Assembly (NCBI RefSeq): GCF_900324465.2
Contig: NC_046626.1
Span: 5,663,459-5,727,458, forward strand
DNA from: Anabas testudineus
Lineage: Eukaryota > Chordata > Actinopteri > Anabantiformes > Anabantidae
Direction: 5' to 3'
Length of the DNA stretch: 64,000 nucleotides
The notes beneath the pieces are model-generated. The model did no database searches. It was not told where the DNA came from and saw only the letters and a list, made by a program, of their open reading frames with translations. Shown here one piece after another: positions 44,282 to 63,560 of this stretch; the first letter of the stretch is position 1; every line of letters begins with the position of its first letter. The translations under genes were made by a program, and so were the position numbers.

Positions 44282-45442
44282 ACTCTGTACGGTCTATGAT
44301 CCAGGTTATGACCACACACAAACACTGGCTTTAAACGACTTGCTAAGAAAAGACAATAAGAGGTCACTTGTCTTTATGGATGCTTGCCTTATCTCCTGTC
44401 ACTGTTCAATTTTCTATTGACCATTCGTGTTTGTTACCTGTAAATCAACTTACAGTGGAAGTGATAAATGCTTAAACTCCCCAAACTGTCATATTTAGTA
44501 GTTCTATGATATTAAGAGAATGCCTGAGTTTCAAATTGCTGCCTTGACAATATTTCAATATGCCAACTTGTAAATTGTGCAACAACCGAGAGAATTCATC
44601 AAGAAAATATTCAGCAGATTAATAAGATTAAATTACTTCAGCCCTTATCCAAACAATTGCAATTAATAGTTTTTTCACATATTGCAAAATTGTCATGGAC
44701 TATGTTGGAATAAACTAATAACAGATTTTAGTCTTTAACAACATTGCTTAGATTTTTTGTTTTATCCCATAACTGTAAAACGCCCAGCTAAAGCTTGGAA
44801 CGCTAAAATTACTCATGTTTGGCTGTAGTTTCCACGTTTGCATCCAAAAATAGCAGCCACTTGAACCATTTCAACCCCCAACCCTTAGCGTGCAGCCATT
44901 GGACGGTCCATTTCCACATATTCTTCACAAAAAAACTTGAGGAATCATTGGAATGTTAATTACTCTGCAGGGAAAAGGAAAAGAGCAGTTGATTTATTTT
45001 TTTTTTTACTCCCTCAAGTGCTCAGCTGGTTATAGGCAAAAGTAGGATTTCAGTATAATTCCTATCAAGATATATAGTCATTAGCCTAAACAAACTTGTG
45101 GCCTGGAACCGGCTCGACCAGCAGAGCTGCAGCTTTTAATGTGAACAAGCTCTCATTCCTCCAGTTGTCATTTAAAAAAGATGTTTAATTTGCCTGTGCG
45201 TGAACAAACAGAAGAAGACACATTGCTGGTGCTGTGTTGCTGAATAGTTTTTTGTGTTATTAGCTTATCGAGTTACATAATGGCTTTTCTTATGTTCCAC
45301 AGTAAGGAATGCTGAAATGAGTCCTGCTCTGAAGCCACAGAATGCATCAATTGTTATTTGCCTCTTAGGGTATTGATCTGTGCATTTATTACCATGGTAT
45401 GATAAATATTTAACCCACTGTTTTTCTTTGTGTTCATGTAGA

Positions 45443-48400
45443 ATGTATATCAACCACCAGAGCCAAACAATGAGAGTTATCCTCAAGAGAAAGTTTGCAG
45501 AGGTGGATGATGACCCATGTTACTCTTCCTCCTCTCCCCCATCCTCCCTCTCCTCCCCTGCGTCCTCAGGGTGGGAGTCAGACGGGGAGAGCAGTTCCTC
45601 TGGTAACCAGGATTTCTCTCCCCACAGCCCTTCTTTACCAACCATTTTACCTAGTAAGTCTTCAACCAACCAACAACCACTGTTTTCTTCTCCACACTTT
45701 CAAATAATGCAAACCTCTTCCTTATCTGCAATGTTTTATGGGAGTGTCTCTTATCACCTAGCTGCAGCACTGTCATGACTTGCTGATATGAAAATGCTAA
45801 GTTTATAGGGCCGTTCGAGATAATGCACAGAGAATTATTCGCCTCTGGACTGTCTGTCCAGTTGTGTAGACAAATCATTTGCCTGAGCAATAGCACGTTG
45901 TGGAATCAATTTGAATAGCAAGGTCCCTTTAAACAAGTCATATCAAATGGCCTTACTCAGATACCACAAAGCTGCACACAATCTGCAGAATCTGCAGGTA
46001 CCTTTGTATATGCTAAAACCTAATGTATTACAGTTTCAGGCTTGTGCAGACAGTGCCCCAGTGTGGAGTTTTTCTAGAGAAACAGGGCATCTGACACAAG
46101 CATGGTCAGCTGGTCTCTTGTTTACTGACTTTGGAACTAGAGTTCAGCCTCAGTTATGCATGAAGGTCAAACAATTTGTTGAAAGCAAACATTTAAACCA
46201 AACTAACCATAGTGGTAGAAAGAGTCTAATTACATTCCAATAAACCTCAAATAAACAACACCTTGATTCACCTCTTGTCCTGTTTGCTGTTGTTCTGTTT
46301 AATAGAGCCATTTGTTAGTATTTCCTCTGCACATTATGTTCACTGTAGTGCACCACCTACTGGCCAGCCATAGACCTACAGAACCCAAAGCCTGAGTCCT
46401 AGTAGCTGTCATAAACATCTGTGATTAGTATCTAGGAATACCTTCTACAGCCTAGTACTTTCAAATACAATAACTAACAATCTGCCATTTCTGGATTTAC
46501 CAGTTGTGACAGACATTAAACATGTTAATGTTCTCAAAGTATTTTTTATATTACCACTTGTTATAGATTTAAATGACTTAAAACCTGATAGTGATGTACT
46601 TGTTGTATTTGTCTCATGTTTTGTATTTCTTTTTCTTACCCAATCAGTTCAGTCCATCCTGAAGAAGCCCAAACTTAAAGGTGCACAGAGCAATGTGCGC
46701 TTTGACCAGGTGACGGTGTTCAGTTTCCCACGCTGCCAGGGCTTCACCAGTGTGCCCAGACGTGGAGGAGCCACCCTCGGCATGGTCCAGAGACACAGCG
46801 CTATCCAAAGGTACACAGTGGCAGAACATGCACTGGAACAACAGCACAGGCGCAGAGTGAGGCTCCAAGAACGGCTAAGAGAAGAGAGGTTCAAGGCCTT
46901 TAAATACAAGGTAAGTACACTTTATTTCTACATTAGTTTAAATTGATTGTGTTTTCAGTATTCTTCTTACTTCATCTGTTGTTTTAATTCCAGTTGATCA
47001 CCAGTGGGGCCATTGATCAGCAAGAAGCAGACAGGCTCACGGTAGATCAAGTCCCAAATGAAGACGGTGCCATCCACATCAGCGATGTCGAGGTGGAGGA
47101 TGGAGGTCTCTTCAAGCCGTACTCCTCTAAACAGAGGCAGGCGCTCCTCCAGGCAGCGGGGGTGAAGCGTATCGACAGGGAGGAGAAGAGGCAGCTTCAC
47201 GCCCTGCGACTCTCCAGAGAGGCCTGTGGATGCAACTGCCAAGGCTTTTGTGAGCCAGAGACCTGTGCATGCAGCCTGGCAGGCATCAAGTGCCAGGTAC
47301 GACTAATTTTTACTTCAACTGAAACACACTGCACAACAACATTCCACCTGAGAAATGTGAGGGCTTTATTTACTACATCTAGACAAACTGAAATGTGAAA
47401 ATGTATATTTGTATTTCTGGTTAAACATCTTTTGTCATATTATGAAGAAATGTAATGACTAAATGTCTGTCTGACAACAATATACAAAGTAGACTGTCTC
47501 TAACTGTGATCAATACATGTGTGCATATATTTAAATTAATTGCTGATAAATAGACAGCAGCATTTACAAAACTGCATAAGTACTAAATAAAAAGAGTAAT
47601 GCAAAGTCAAATAAAAGCACGTTAGCTTGTATTACTAGTGTTGCTATTAAATAGCTTGTCCACCAGAGAGTGCTGTGATTCCACTGCTGGTAATGCACTA
47701 TTAGATGGTTGACCACATTTCAAAAGAGCTCTCTATTCCTGGGGAGAAAGCAGAAGAAATGAAGATGTGCACACTGAGAAATATAAATGACTGTGAAAAC
47801 TGCTTCAGCCACTCGCTGTGCCCAATCAAAGAGGGCTGGTAAAACTATTCAAATGAATTTGAATAGTTTGATTGATTTTGCCTTTAATTGTGCATATAAT
47901 CTTTTGATTTATATGCTAAAAACACAATTTACCTGCATTTGTCTTATAGTGATAACCATTACATCAGGGTGTCAGTAGTCTGTAGAGTATTCAAGTCCAT
48001 AGCATTCATTTTTTTCTTGTGCTGTCTTTCACTCACAGATGGACCGCTTAAGCTTCCCATGTGGCTGCTCTAAAGATGGCTGTGGAAACACTCAGGGACG
48101 CGTTGAGTTTGACTCCAGACGTGTGCAGACCCATTACATCCACACTATCATGAGACTTGGACTGGAGGGACAACTTCAGGCTAAAGCACTGAGCCTAGAG
48201 GATGAAACAGAACTGCCAGAGGACCTGGTAGAGTTTGACAACCAAGATCAGAGCCTTGAGGTGCAGAAAGGACAGGATAAAAGCTGCCCCTTTGGGTTTA
48301 CATTAGAAGAGGACTGTTCTTCTCTCACCATGCCCGTCTCGCCTTCCTTCCACTTCATTCCAGAGCGGTTAGTAGTGGAGGAGAACAGCTGCAGCAGCGA

Positions 48401-48992
48401 CATGACTGACTCCTCCAGCACCTCCTCTGACTCGGATACAGGAGCATGTGCCAATGGGGGTCAGAATCTCCTTAATTTTGACAGAGGATTGTCCTGTTCT
48501 CTTAGCATCTGTGCCTCTGAAAACGATAACTGCTCTATGTGCAGTCAAGTGAGGCACATAGGTGACCCAGTGATGCAGCACTCTACTGCTACTCGCAGCA
48601 CAACTACTGACAGTGTGGGACCACTTACAGCCAACACATTCACAGACAATATAAGCAGGACCTCGCTGACCGACTGTCTTGATGAGAATGCTAATCAAAC
48701 TAGAGACTTCTTTGACAATGACTCTCTTGAGGACTTCCCAGCCACGCCCTCTCCCACTGTGGACTACTCTGTAGGCACATACATGGACTTGAGTCTGTCC
48801 TCTGACTCCGACTTGGAGTTCTTTGATAGTGACTACCCCTCTGGACCACTGCACAGCTCTTTTAAAGGACACAGGCATCCGGACAGATTTCACAATATCC
48901 AGCTGTTTAGCTCTGTTAGTTTGCCACAGTATGAATCAAGCGCCTACCTCCTCGAGTCTCTGATTGGTATCACTGAACCGAGCCCAGAATAG
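45443..48992 (+). CDS. csrnp1: Cysteine/serine-rich nuclear protein 1
   Basis: Coding exons 45443-45653, 46648-46910, 46994-47296 and 48039-48992 join in phase to 576 residues from the first ATG. The second ATG at 45470 ([12 protein letters not shown]) fits the start of human CSRNP1 (LLKRKF) better and gives 567. A Ser-rich N-terminus is followed by [10 protein letters not shown], a conserved [15 protein letters not shown] block (about 98-112) and [14 protein letters not shown]. The family cysteine-rich domain spans about 234-285: [20 protein letters not shown], then [29 protein letters not shown] comes next. The C-terminal half is Ser/Asp-rich with [15 protein letters not shown] and ends [19 protein letters not shown] proteins are nuclear, bind DNA and activate transcription; CSRNP1 (AXUD1) is induced by axin and TGF-beta. 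The poly(A) signal AATAAA lies at 49478, and the 3' UTR is about 0.5 kb. The gene is intact. Confidence 0.95.
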
Positions 48993-49477
48993 GCTTATTC
49001 AGTCACCACCAATCAGTTTTTGTAGGTGATTCAAGAAACTCTTGTGTCATAGCAAATAGATGTAAAGAGCACTGTTTAATGCATTTGTAAGAATATTTCA
49101 ATGTGAATGAATGCTTAAATATTTTTTCCTCTTTATCTGGACATTTTTCAGTTGCTTTAAAATAATTTGCCTTTGTTTCAGATAAACCACACTTGAGTAA
49201 TATAATTTCAGTTTTGCTTTTTATTCCATGAGTCTATGTAATGATCTGCCACTTTATTAAATGTCCTTTTATGCCACGGCCACTGAAAATATTCAATTCT
49301 ATTTGATAAAGGGTGTGCAGTATTTGTGACAGTAATGTTGCTATTTTACTGGCCCCTCACCGTGGAGTAAGTAGGATTATCCACTCACGGTTTCACAATC
49401 CAGGTTGTAAATTATTTTTGTAATATCTGACTGGCTCCTGTTTGTATGTTTAAAATATCTTTGTATTTGAGCAATGA

Positions 49478-49483
49478 AATAAA
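49478..49483 (+). terminator. csrnp1: csrnp1 poly(A) signal
   Basis: Canonical AATAAA about 490 bases past the csrnp1 stop, followed by a T-rich stretch. Confidence 0.65.
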
Positions 49484-49499
49484 TTTTTTAATTTATTTA

Positions 49500-50280
49500 T
49501 TCACTGCCTTCATGCTTTTTCAATTAATATTCAGTTTGCATTCATCGTCTTATCTTTGGAATCGCGTAGAGACCAAGAGTAGGTGGGCAGACATGAAGTA
49601 GTTAAAGCAAAAGTAAAGTTGACGAAGATAATGATGGTTCACTGTTCAGTTTGGGTGTATATCTGTATACAACCCGTTGTCAGTTTAATAGGTACGCTAA
49701 CCAATTAAACCCACATGCAAAGTTTATGATGTTTTGGAGGATGTTGTTTGATTTTTTTGAGCTGTTCAAAAGGATTATAATTAAACATAACACTTCACAA
49801 TTACCTTAATTAAATAATTACGTAACTACTGTCAAATAAGAATACTGAAATGAGATGAAACGCAATATCAATTTAGGCATTCATTTCCCATCATTGTGTT
49901 TTTCACCTCTAAACATCTGTGGTCCCTCTGTGAAGGCACACAGTCAATGTCACAGTAAAGACAGCATATGAACAAAATGCACTGTTTATGGTCACTGAAA
50001 GTAGATACTTATATTTAGATCACTAGATTTATTTAGTTTGATTTGAAAAGCAACATTAGTAGTAGCAATGGTATTCATGTGAGGCGTTCCTTATTAATAT
50101 AATATAATATCAGATCTACTTTTAGCACTGCACAAACAGCTACATAATGCTAATCTGGTCTTCTACAGTCTTGTAATAAATCCTACTTCCATAACGCCAT
50201 GTGTTAGATTGTTGTTAAATCTACTTTAAATCAGTTTGTTGTTCCAAAAAATATGTGGATTTTAAATGATCGCTGATGAC
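49500..50280. other. Spacer between csrnp1 and gorasp1
   Basis: AT-rich, about 0.8 kb, no gene seen. In human a further gene, TTC21A, lies between CSRNP1 and GORASP1; nothing like it is present here. Confidence 0.5.
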
Positions 50281-50440
50281 GACCGCGCATGCTCCGTATG
50301 TGCGTGCCAGTGTTCGGTAGCAGCGACGTTCGATTGTTTTGGACTACAGACAAGATGGCCGCGGACTGTCAACTGTGATAATCACCCTCACACTTTTGTT
50401 ATTTTCTGTTAATATTCATAATTGAACGTTACTTAAAGAA
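50280..50440 (+). promoter_or_regulatory. gorasp1: gorasp1 promoter / 5' UTR with YY1-like motif and short uORF
   Basis: CCGCGCATGCTCC at about 50282 resembles half of an NRF1 site. CAAGATGGCCGC at about 50351 fits the YY1 motif common in 5' UTRs of housekeeping genes. The ATG in that motif opens a seven-codon upstream frame (MAADCQL, stop at 50376-50378), 63 bases before the true start. No TATA box. Confidence 0.5.
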
Positions 50441-53400
50441 ATGGGGCTATCACAGAGTTCTGAAGTATCCGAAGGAGGAACGTATGGATACCATGTCCAC
50501 GGCGTAAGACCGAGTTTGCTTTGAATTTGGTGCAGCACGTAACGTTACAGCAGCTAATCAAGAAATGTTACAGTATGCTAACAGCTAGCCTAGCGTCAGC
50601 TAAGTAGTGTCTGCGGAGTCACCGCTGAAACCCGATGAGGTGGCACTGTTTCGACATAATAACACAAGAGAAACTTTGTTTGCGCGTTTATTTATTTTTT
50701 TTGTAGGAAATAATAATAAAGCTTGGAAGTTATCAAAAGCATAAGTCTTCCAAAAACCAGGAATCCACAGAGCTATTGCAGTGTCCAATGTTTTCTTTCT
50801 ATATGAAATCATTGCATGTAGCTAATGCTTAAACTAAAATAATGAAGTATAACAGAACACGTTTCCTTTCCATGTTTTTTTTTCTATGTAAAAATATAGC
50901 GACTGCTGCTACAATAAAAAACGTTAAGTGTAAGTCGATTAACTGATTTATCGATCGAGTGAGTTGAAGCAAAAATCCTAAACATCAACTGGTTCATGCT
51001 TCTTTAGCAGCTTTTCTATGTCTGATTAAAATATAATACTTCTACATTTTGAAGAGTATGTTGTGCAGTCAGATTGAAGCGCTTGGGTCTGGGAGTTACG
51101 TTATAGTGTATTGTATTGTATTATACATTCTGATTGTTCATTCCTTTTATTGTGTTTAATATTACCAAATTACAAATAATCTACATGTAAAAAGTTTTGT
51201 CTGTGTTGGTTTTGACAGGTGCAGCCGAATTCTCCTGCAGAAAAAGCTGGACTACAGCCATTCTTTGACTTCATTCTGTCTCTGGACAATAAAAGACTTG
51301 TAAGTACAAAATCTGTATTACTGATGTCACTCAGCACAAGGTGGTCATAATTAAAGTACACACACCTACAGAACAGATGTATTAAATAGTTTATTTTCTC
51401 TTTTATTACACTAGAACGAGGAGAATGATCTGCTGAAGGAGCTCCTGAAGGCGCACATGGAGAGAGCAGTGAAGATGGAGGTGTACAGCACTAAAACCAT
51501 GAGGGTTCGTGAGCTGGAGGTGGTGCCCAGTAACGTGTGGGGAGGGCAGGGCCTGCTAGGTGCCAGTGTTCGCTTCTGCAGCTACCAAGGAGCCAATGAA
51601 AATGTCTGGCATGTTCTGGTAAGCTGCTTCATCTGGAACTAGGAAAACACATTGATGTGACTCTGATATCAGCCTTGTCACTGCCTACTTTTATATTTTC
51701 TTCGCTTTTTTCTCCCGAGGATGTGGAGGCCAGTTCACCTGCTGCGCTGGCAGGGCTTCAGCCCCACTGTGATTACATTGTTGGAGCAGACCAGGTGTTG
51801 CAAGATGTAAGACATTTTTATTATCATCATCATCATTTTTGCATGTTGTGCTACAAGTCTGAAAACATGCTGGATTTTCTTTGAATGTGCACCTACAGTA
51901 TGAAGGTTTCTTTGAAAAATTATGATCAGAGTTTCTGATTTCCAGTCAGAAGACTTCTTCTCACTGATTGAGGCCCATGAAGGCAAGCCCCTGAAGCTGC
52001 TGGTGTACAACACACAAACAGACGCCTGCAGAGAGGTGGTGGTCACACCAAATGGAGCATGGGGAGGAGAAGGCAGGTAGGTGACAATACACATGAAGAT
52101 TTCTCTGTGCAGACTACTGATTTCTTTCAAATTCACCCCTTTTCCTTCAGACTCTTTAGACTAATTGAGATAATGAATCCCTATTGTGTAAGGTTTTTTT
52201 TAATGATTGAAAGGCTAAACAAAATCAGCCATCTACAATGTAAATGAATGTAGGAGTGTGTTAAGGGCTATATTTTAAAGAGATTAATAGTTAATACTTA
52301 AAGATTAAAGAATTTCCCCATTGTGGGATGAATAAAGTCTATCTTATCTTTTCTTATCTTATCTTATATGCAGCATTATTTTATATGTTGTGAATTGTGT
52401 CAAATTAATAACAGTGATGTTGTAATATGAAACAGTAAAAAATAAAAAGCTATAACAATGGTTTCCTCTTAGTTTGGGTTGTGGGATTGGTTATGGCTAC
52501 CTGCACCGAATTCCTGGAAATCCTGAAGTATCAGCAGCGAAGCATCCCACCCCTGTTCCAGAGGAGAAGCCCTCTCCAAGCCTGCTGACAGATGGATACA
52601 TGGAGGTACATTTCCACTAGTGTCAAACTGTCAAAAGATTCTGTTAAGAGCTACACTATTGTATGCAGAGACAATAGCAGTCACTTTTGTTTCCAGGCAC
52701 CTTTGATGGCACCTTCGAGCCAAAGTGAAGATGTGTTAGACCTGGAGCAAGTCACCCTCCAGGAAACTCCTCTACCTCCACCCATTCAGCGAGTCATGGA
52801 CCCCGGTCAGTTCACATGTGCAGTGTTTTAAGATGATAATGACCTGTAGTCTGTGTGAAAATCTTATGTGCGTGTATATTTGTGTTGGCTTTGCCAGGTT
52901 TCTCAGACTCTGAAGTGGCAGCGATGAATCCGGATGCTGCAGATCTGTTAGACAGGCTGGATGTGTCCACATCGTCCATCGACATGACCCACACTTCTCT
53001 GGCTATGCATGAGGAGAAGGACAGTGAAATCTCTGGCGTTGGTGAGTTAACACACAGCAGTTCAGATAAGTCTCCTGGAGCTTTCATGTGTAGACTCAAG
53101 TTAATTAAGACTGTATTTGACTTTCTGTTGTACAGAGGAGCTGGAGGACAGTGTATTGCTGTCATCATCCGGAGGCAACCAGCCTGAGCCACAAGAGCTG
53201 AACTCCTGGGCAGCAAAGGACTTCACCTCTGCTGTTGCTTCTGCTGACATTTTGTCCGATTCAGGCGTCCCAGCTATAGAACCATCTCACCTGGTCACAC
53301 AGTCCACGCACCTACAAAGTTTCAACATCGAGTCTAGCGGTAGTCCAAGTCCACCTATGGGTGTGTTGTCCGTAGAGTCCCTTGACCCTCGTGAGTCCTG

Positions 53401-53596
53401 TACATTAGCTGAAGACTTTCCCCCACCCCTCCTATCCCCAACTGTTGATGGGTTAGTTGCAGAGGATTCTCTTGCTCAGGTTGTCGAGGATGCAGCAGGA
53501 CCGGCGCAGGAGTTTGCAGAGTATCGGGATGTGTCTCCCGTTCACCAGTGCAGCCACGAGGGTGATGAGGAGGAAGAAGAGCAACATCTCGAGTAA
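50441..53596 (+). CDS. gorasp1: Golgi reassembly-stacking protein 1 (GRASP65)
   Basis: Nine coding exons: 50441-50503, 51219-51299, 51415-51618, 51720-51806, 51946-52076, 52473-52605, 52697-52805, 52898-53041 and 53136-53596. All are in phase and give 470 residues (human 440). MGLSQSSE has Gly-2 for N-myristoylation. Two PDZ-like GRASP domains follow: about 12-105 ([28 protein letters not shown]) and about 112-205 ([40 protein letters not shown]). The Ser/Pro-rich tail contains QRVMDPGFSD and is acidic at the end ([11 protein letters not shown]). GRASP65 sits on the cis-Golgi cytosolic face, binds GM130 and links cisternae by self-association. Mitotic phosphorylation of the tail breaks this; many SP sites are visible here. 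It is tail to tail with wdr48, as in human. No defect seen. Confidence 0.96.
52310..52372 (+). repeat. 3' tail of a LINE (or tail-sharing SINE) in gorasp1 intron
   Basis: AATTTCCCCATTGTGGGATG is followed by AATAAAGTCTATC and TTATC-type tandem repeats, the typical 3' end of a teleost non-LTR retrotransposon. Only the tail is present. The family (Rex1-like) is a guess. Confidence 0.5.
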
Positions 53597-55715
53597 GCTT
53601 GTATCGGGGCGTACAGAAAAGACTAAGGGAAGTTGATAATCACTTGAGCTTTTTAAAGAAACTCTATCTAGAAAGTGCAGGACAGACAGAGAGAAATGTT
53701 CTGAATAGATGCTGGTAGTTACATAAATGTACTGCTCTGTCATCAGCAGCAGGGCCGTAGTTACACTACAGGAACCCTCTACAGCATTAGTATACCGGTA
53801 GAAAAATATTTTATGACAATGTAGGAATATCCTATTTGTTTTTATGTGAGAATTTAAAGTTATTGCTAATTTATGAACCAAAAGGCAACGTTTTAAACAT
53901 TTTTCTTTTTCTTTGGTTATACGGGTGACAACACTTTGCTTCTTAGACACTAATATAGTTACTTGAACATTTCCAAAGACATAAACACACGTATTTACTA
54001 CAGCAAAGCACAGTTGCGCCCTGATGTCCATAACACTATTCACGATTTCAAAGCTGTTGATCACATGGTGCAGGTGTCATATCTGATGTCAGTGTGCTTT
54101 GAAGAAGCATTTTACAAATAACGATTTCCCAAATTGTTTTTAAACTAGCATGATTCTGAATTTCTGAAGTGTTTAGTTAAAAGTTAAATACTTGCACAGC
54201 TTGAATTATACCCCCCACATCTCATTTACATCCAACTTATAAACTATGCAACAGTAGACTGAAGTACTTCCTGGGAGTTGACGGGTGATGCATTTATAAT
54301 GTAAATCTAATAGATGTCAAGCCTTCTGATCTGTGTAAGAAGTCTGGTAACACAATCCATAATCCTGCTGTTGAGGAATATATCTGTTGGGTTTTTTTTT
54401 TTTCCTAGGGGGCTTCTTAATGTTTTTCTCTGTCAAAGTAGGTGCTAGTGTGTAAAATAAGGAAAAGTATTTTTGCAGGTTTTTTTAAATCAATGAATTG
54501 TACGTTTTATTAGGAATGAGTGCAGAGTCTTTGATGAATGTCAGATGGGTGATTTTTTTGATGGTTCAACAATCATATTACTTGAAAAAAAAAGAAATTG
54601 TCCCTTGTGTTTCTTATTTCACACTCAACAGCTTGAACACATTACAACTCAACATCCACTTATAATTGCCATAAATCTTGTTAAACCATTCCAATTTATT
54701 TCTTTGAATGCCTAAAATATACATATTTCACACATTATTACAACAAGGGATATTGCAGTGTTATGGCCTAATTACGGTACCCATTCTGGTTTTGGCCAAT
54801 TGGAGCTCACTCGATGCGTCCACACTATGGCATTACACACACTCCTGATGGCAAAATTAATTCCATAAAAGTTACAATGGAAAGGATCTGTCATACTGCT
54901 AGGTGAACACACCCAAGACCGAAATGGGTATTAATGTTTATTTCACGCAGGTGAGTTCCCCACAGTGGTCGAATAATCCTTTGTTATCTTGGATGTGATT
55001 CCTCTTCAAGTTATATTTATGTTTCATTGATGAAATATACATTAAGAACAGCCCTCGATGTCAAAGTCACTGCTTATGAGCCAAGCACAGAGCGAGTAAG
55101 CGTGAATTATTAAAGATATATACCTTATATATAATTTCCCGATTGCTAAGACAACTTAGACAACTACTAACATTCTTAAGAGTAAATTGCCATTTCTGGG
55201 TTGTAGTGAAAACAACAAATGCAATTTTTGAACATCCAAGTCCAAATTACCTCCATGACCATGAATGTGCTTGATGGATTTGAAATATAACAGGTTTTTA
55301 AGTAAACTGTACAACAGCAAAAATAAAACTGCTCCAAAACCAAAAGGAAAAAAAAAAAAAGTCACTTAAATCAAAAATGTTGTACACATATTTACAAAAT
55401 AAGAACATTCAGTCCATTGAGAACAGAACAGCTAAAAAGAAAAAGACAAAGACAAGTGCTTCTGTCAATGAGGTTCAAGCTCTGCAAAAATTAGATGTCT
55501 AAGTCAAGGTTAAATTCAAGTTAAAATGTTGACAACAGAACAGATGAGGACCGCTTCGAGGGACTGTGACATTACCCAGAGACCAAGTGTACTCCCTGAA
55601 CCGGTGACACTGCTGAGACAGGTGGAGTGTTTGTAGAACAAAGACAGTTTCTGGAATGTACTAGAACAGTCTACTACATCCACACACACACACACACACA
55701 CACCCACACACCACA

Positions 55716-55746
<31 letters not shown>

Positions 55747-56138
55747 GCTCTCTCTCTCTCTGACACAAACATGTACTGTAATTTCAGTTGCTTCAAAACA
55801 AAATGCCAATCAGGAGGAAACAAACATAGCAGTCAAAGGTGTTTAAAACTGGTGAATTCTGGAGACAACTGAGTCCAATCTTCCAACTGCAAAAAAACAA
55901 AAACAAAACAAAAAAAACAGACCACTTATCTCCAGGCATCTCTTGGCAGCTCCAGCCTGTTCTGGTCAGTTCCCTATGATACACCACGAGCCACATCCTC
56001 ACTTTTTTTTTTTCTCTTACTGGATTCTCATTGATACTGCGACTCTTGACCACACAATGGGGTTGAGGGTACTACATGTCAGAGGTGAGTGGGGATTGGC
56101 AAATGACGAAGAGTTCTTGTTTTAAAAATTACGATTTT
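53597..56138. other. Convergent 3' UTR region of gorasp1 and wdr48
   Basis: About 2.5 kb between the two stop codons; both transcripts should end here. ATTAAA near 55111 (plus) is a possible weak signal for gorasp1. Plus TTTATT near 54938 could be an AATAAA for wdr48. It contains the CA/CT microsatellite at 55680. No further gene recognised. Confidence 0.5.
55680..55761. repeat. Compound (CA)n(CT)n microsatellite
   Basis: CA run interrupted by CCCACA and CCACAC, ending in a CT run. Probably within the wdr48 3' UTR. Confidence 0.95.
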
Positions 56139-62164
<6,026 letters not shown>

Positions 62165-62182
<18 letters not shown>

Positions 62183-62230
62183 CTTGCATGTTGACAGTGA
62201 ATTCATGTGATGCTACATCCGGAAAAAAAG
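62165..62230 (-). promoter_or_regulatory. wdr48: wdr48 core promoter / start region with YY1- and ETS-like motifs
   Basis: On the minus strand CAAGATGGCCACG overlaps the start codon and fits a YY1 site. ATCCGGAAAA at about 62218 (plus) contains the ETS core CCGGAA. No TATA box. The arrangement is typical of housekeeping promoters with short 5' UTRs. Confidence 0.45.
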
Positions 62231-63560
62231 AAGACACATGCACCTGAGCTTTATGGGTAATGTGGTTTTACTACTTCTTCCCTGAGGATTAGGTCATCTT
62301 CCAGCAGTCATTGTCAACTAGATAAATGTATAAAATGTTATAAACATAAACCTTCAAACTGGCACTGTAGCTGATTTTACCAATAGGCAAAGTACTGTAG
62401 CAAAGTGCTTGAAGCACCTAACTATGAGGGCCCCTTAACTTTAGCACAAAATATGCAAAATCCCATCTGTATGCCAATATAGCCTATTTTTATATACAAT
62501 CAAATCACCCACAAAGTTAAGATGCTTATTTTATCACCACAAGTAGTAGATCTGTTGCTCAATTGCCATATAAAAGCAGGCAAACACACACATACAAGCA
62601 GGCAAATAACAAGTAGGCTTTTAATCATTTTATGGAAGGAGGCTTAAAATATATTCTCAGTCTCTTAGTTTCCTTTTATGATGTAATTAATACACAACTT
62701 GGATTTAAAATATAGATATTGTCCTAACTTTTTAAATCAATTTTATTTCTTTATGATATTAAAGAAATATCTTCTTGAGGCCCTCTCTCTGCACAGCAGA
62801 ATGTGAACCACGTCATCTTTACTATAATCCCTAAACGGAGCACGACGTCCCTGTCTTTAATGGTCACTGCAGCTCAGATCATAAGATCTGTATGTTGCAG
62901 CTTTGTGAAATTTCAGTAAAGACTTTCAGTTCCGTCTCCCCTGTAGAAGCCATCATCTGCCACTAGGTGGTGCAATAATCAACCATGTAGGCGCGGAATA
63001 CTCGGCTAATCAAAAACCAGTGCCCCTCATTGGAAACACAAGATAAAACGCCCGCAGCTTGTTAAACCACGTAATTTTAGGGATCATTCATTCAAGTGCA
63101 ACAGGCTTTGCTCCTAAATCCTGCACACCGCAGGCTGTGTCATTGATCCATTCCTCTAGTTGTTAAACAGCAGTGATCTAAATTGATGCAGGCATTGATC
63201 AACACATGGTCATGATCAGCTGAGGCGTGGCCGCAACATTAAATAGCAGATCAAAACAGAGTCCTTTCACTTTCAGAAAATCCTTAACGTGTTCTCAATC
63301 CTCAAAATGTCTCACATTAGTTCACACGTTACCATAAAGAGGGAACAGTGGACAAGCAAAGTTCAAGTGTTAACTGCGCCCTCGCTGAAATGGAGTGAAA
63401 TCTGCCTCTTTCTCCAAACATCCCTGTGTGATATGTGAGTGTGACACGGTGTGTCTATAGGAGCGGTAATCCCCTGTGGTCCAGCAGCATCCTCCCTCCC
63501 TCATGCTCTTTTGCTCAAGGGCAAATCGAGGTGCTTCTCCCCCGCCGCTGAGCGACTGCT
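62231..63560. other. Intergenic spacer upstream of wdr48
   Basis: No gene recognised. AT-rich to about 62800. A CTCF-like CCACTAGGTGGTG lies at 62960-62972. Two short runs of CA-type repeats near 62580-62600. Confidence 0.45.
62960..62972 (+). promoter_or_regulatory. CTCF-like motif
   Basis: CCACTAGGTGGTG fits the core pattern CCAnnAGnnGGnr. Motif only; occupancy unknown. Confidence 0.4.

Noticed and set aside
48369-48893. 174-codon minus-strand open frame
   Set aside because: Antisense of the Ser-rich last exon of csrnp1; open by composition.
53453-54064. 203-codon minus-strand open frame
   Set aside because: Overlaps the last gorasp1 exon and its 3' UTR in antisense; no recognisable product or splice signals.
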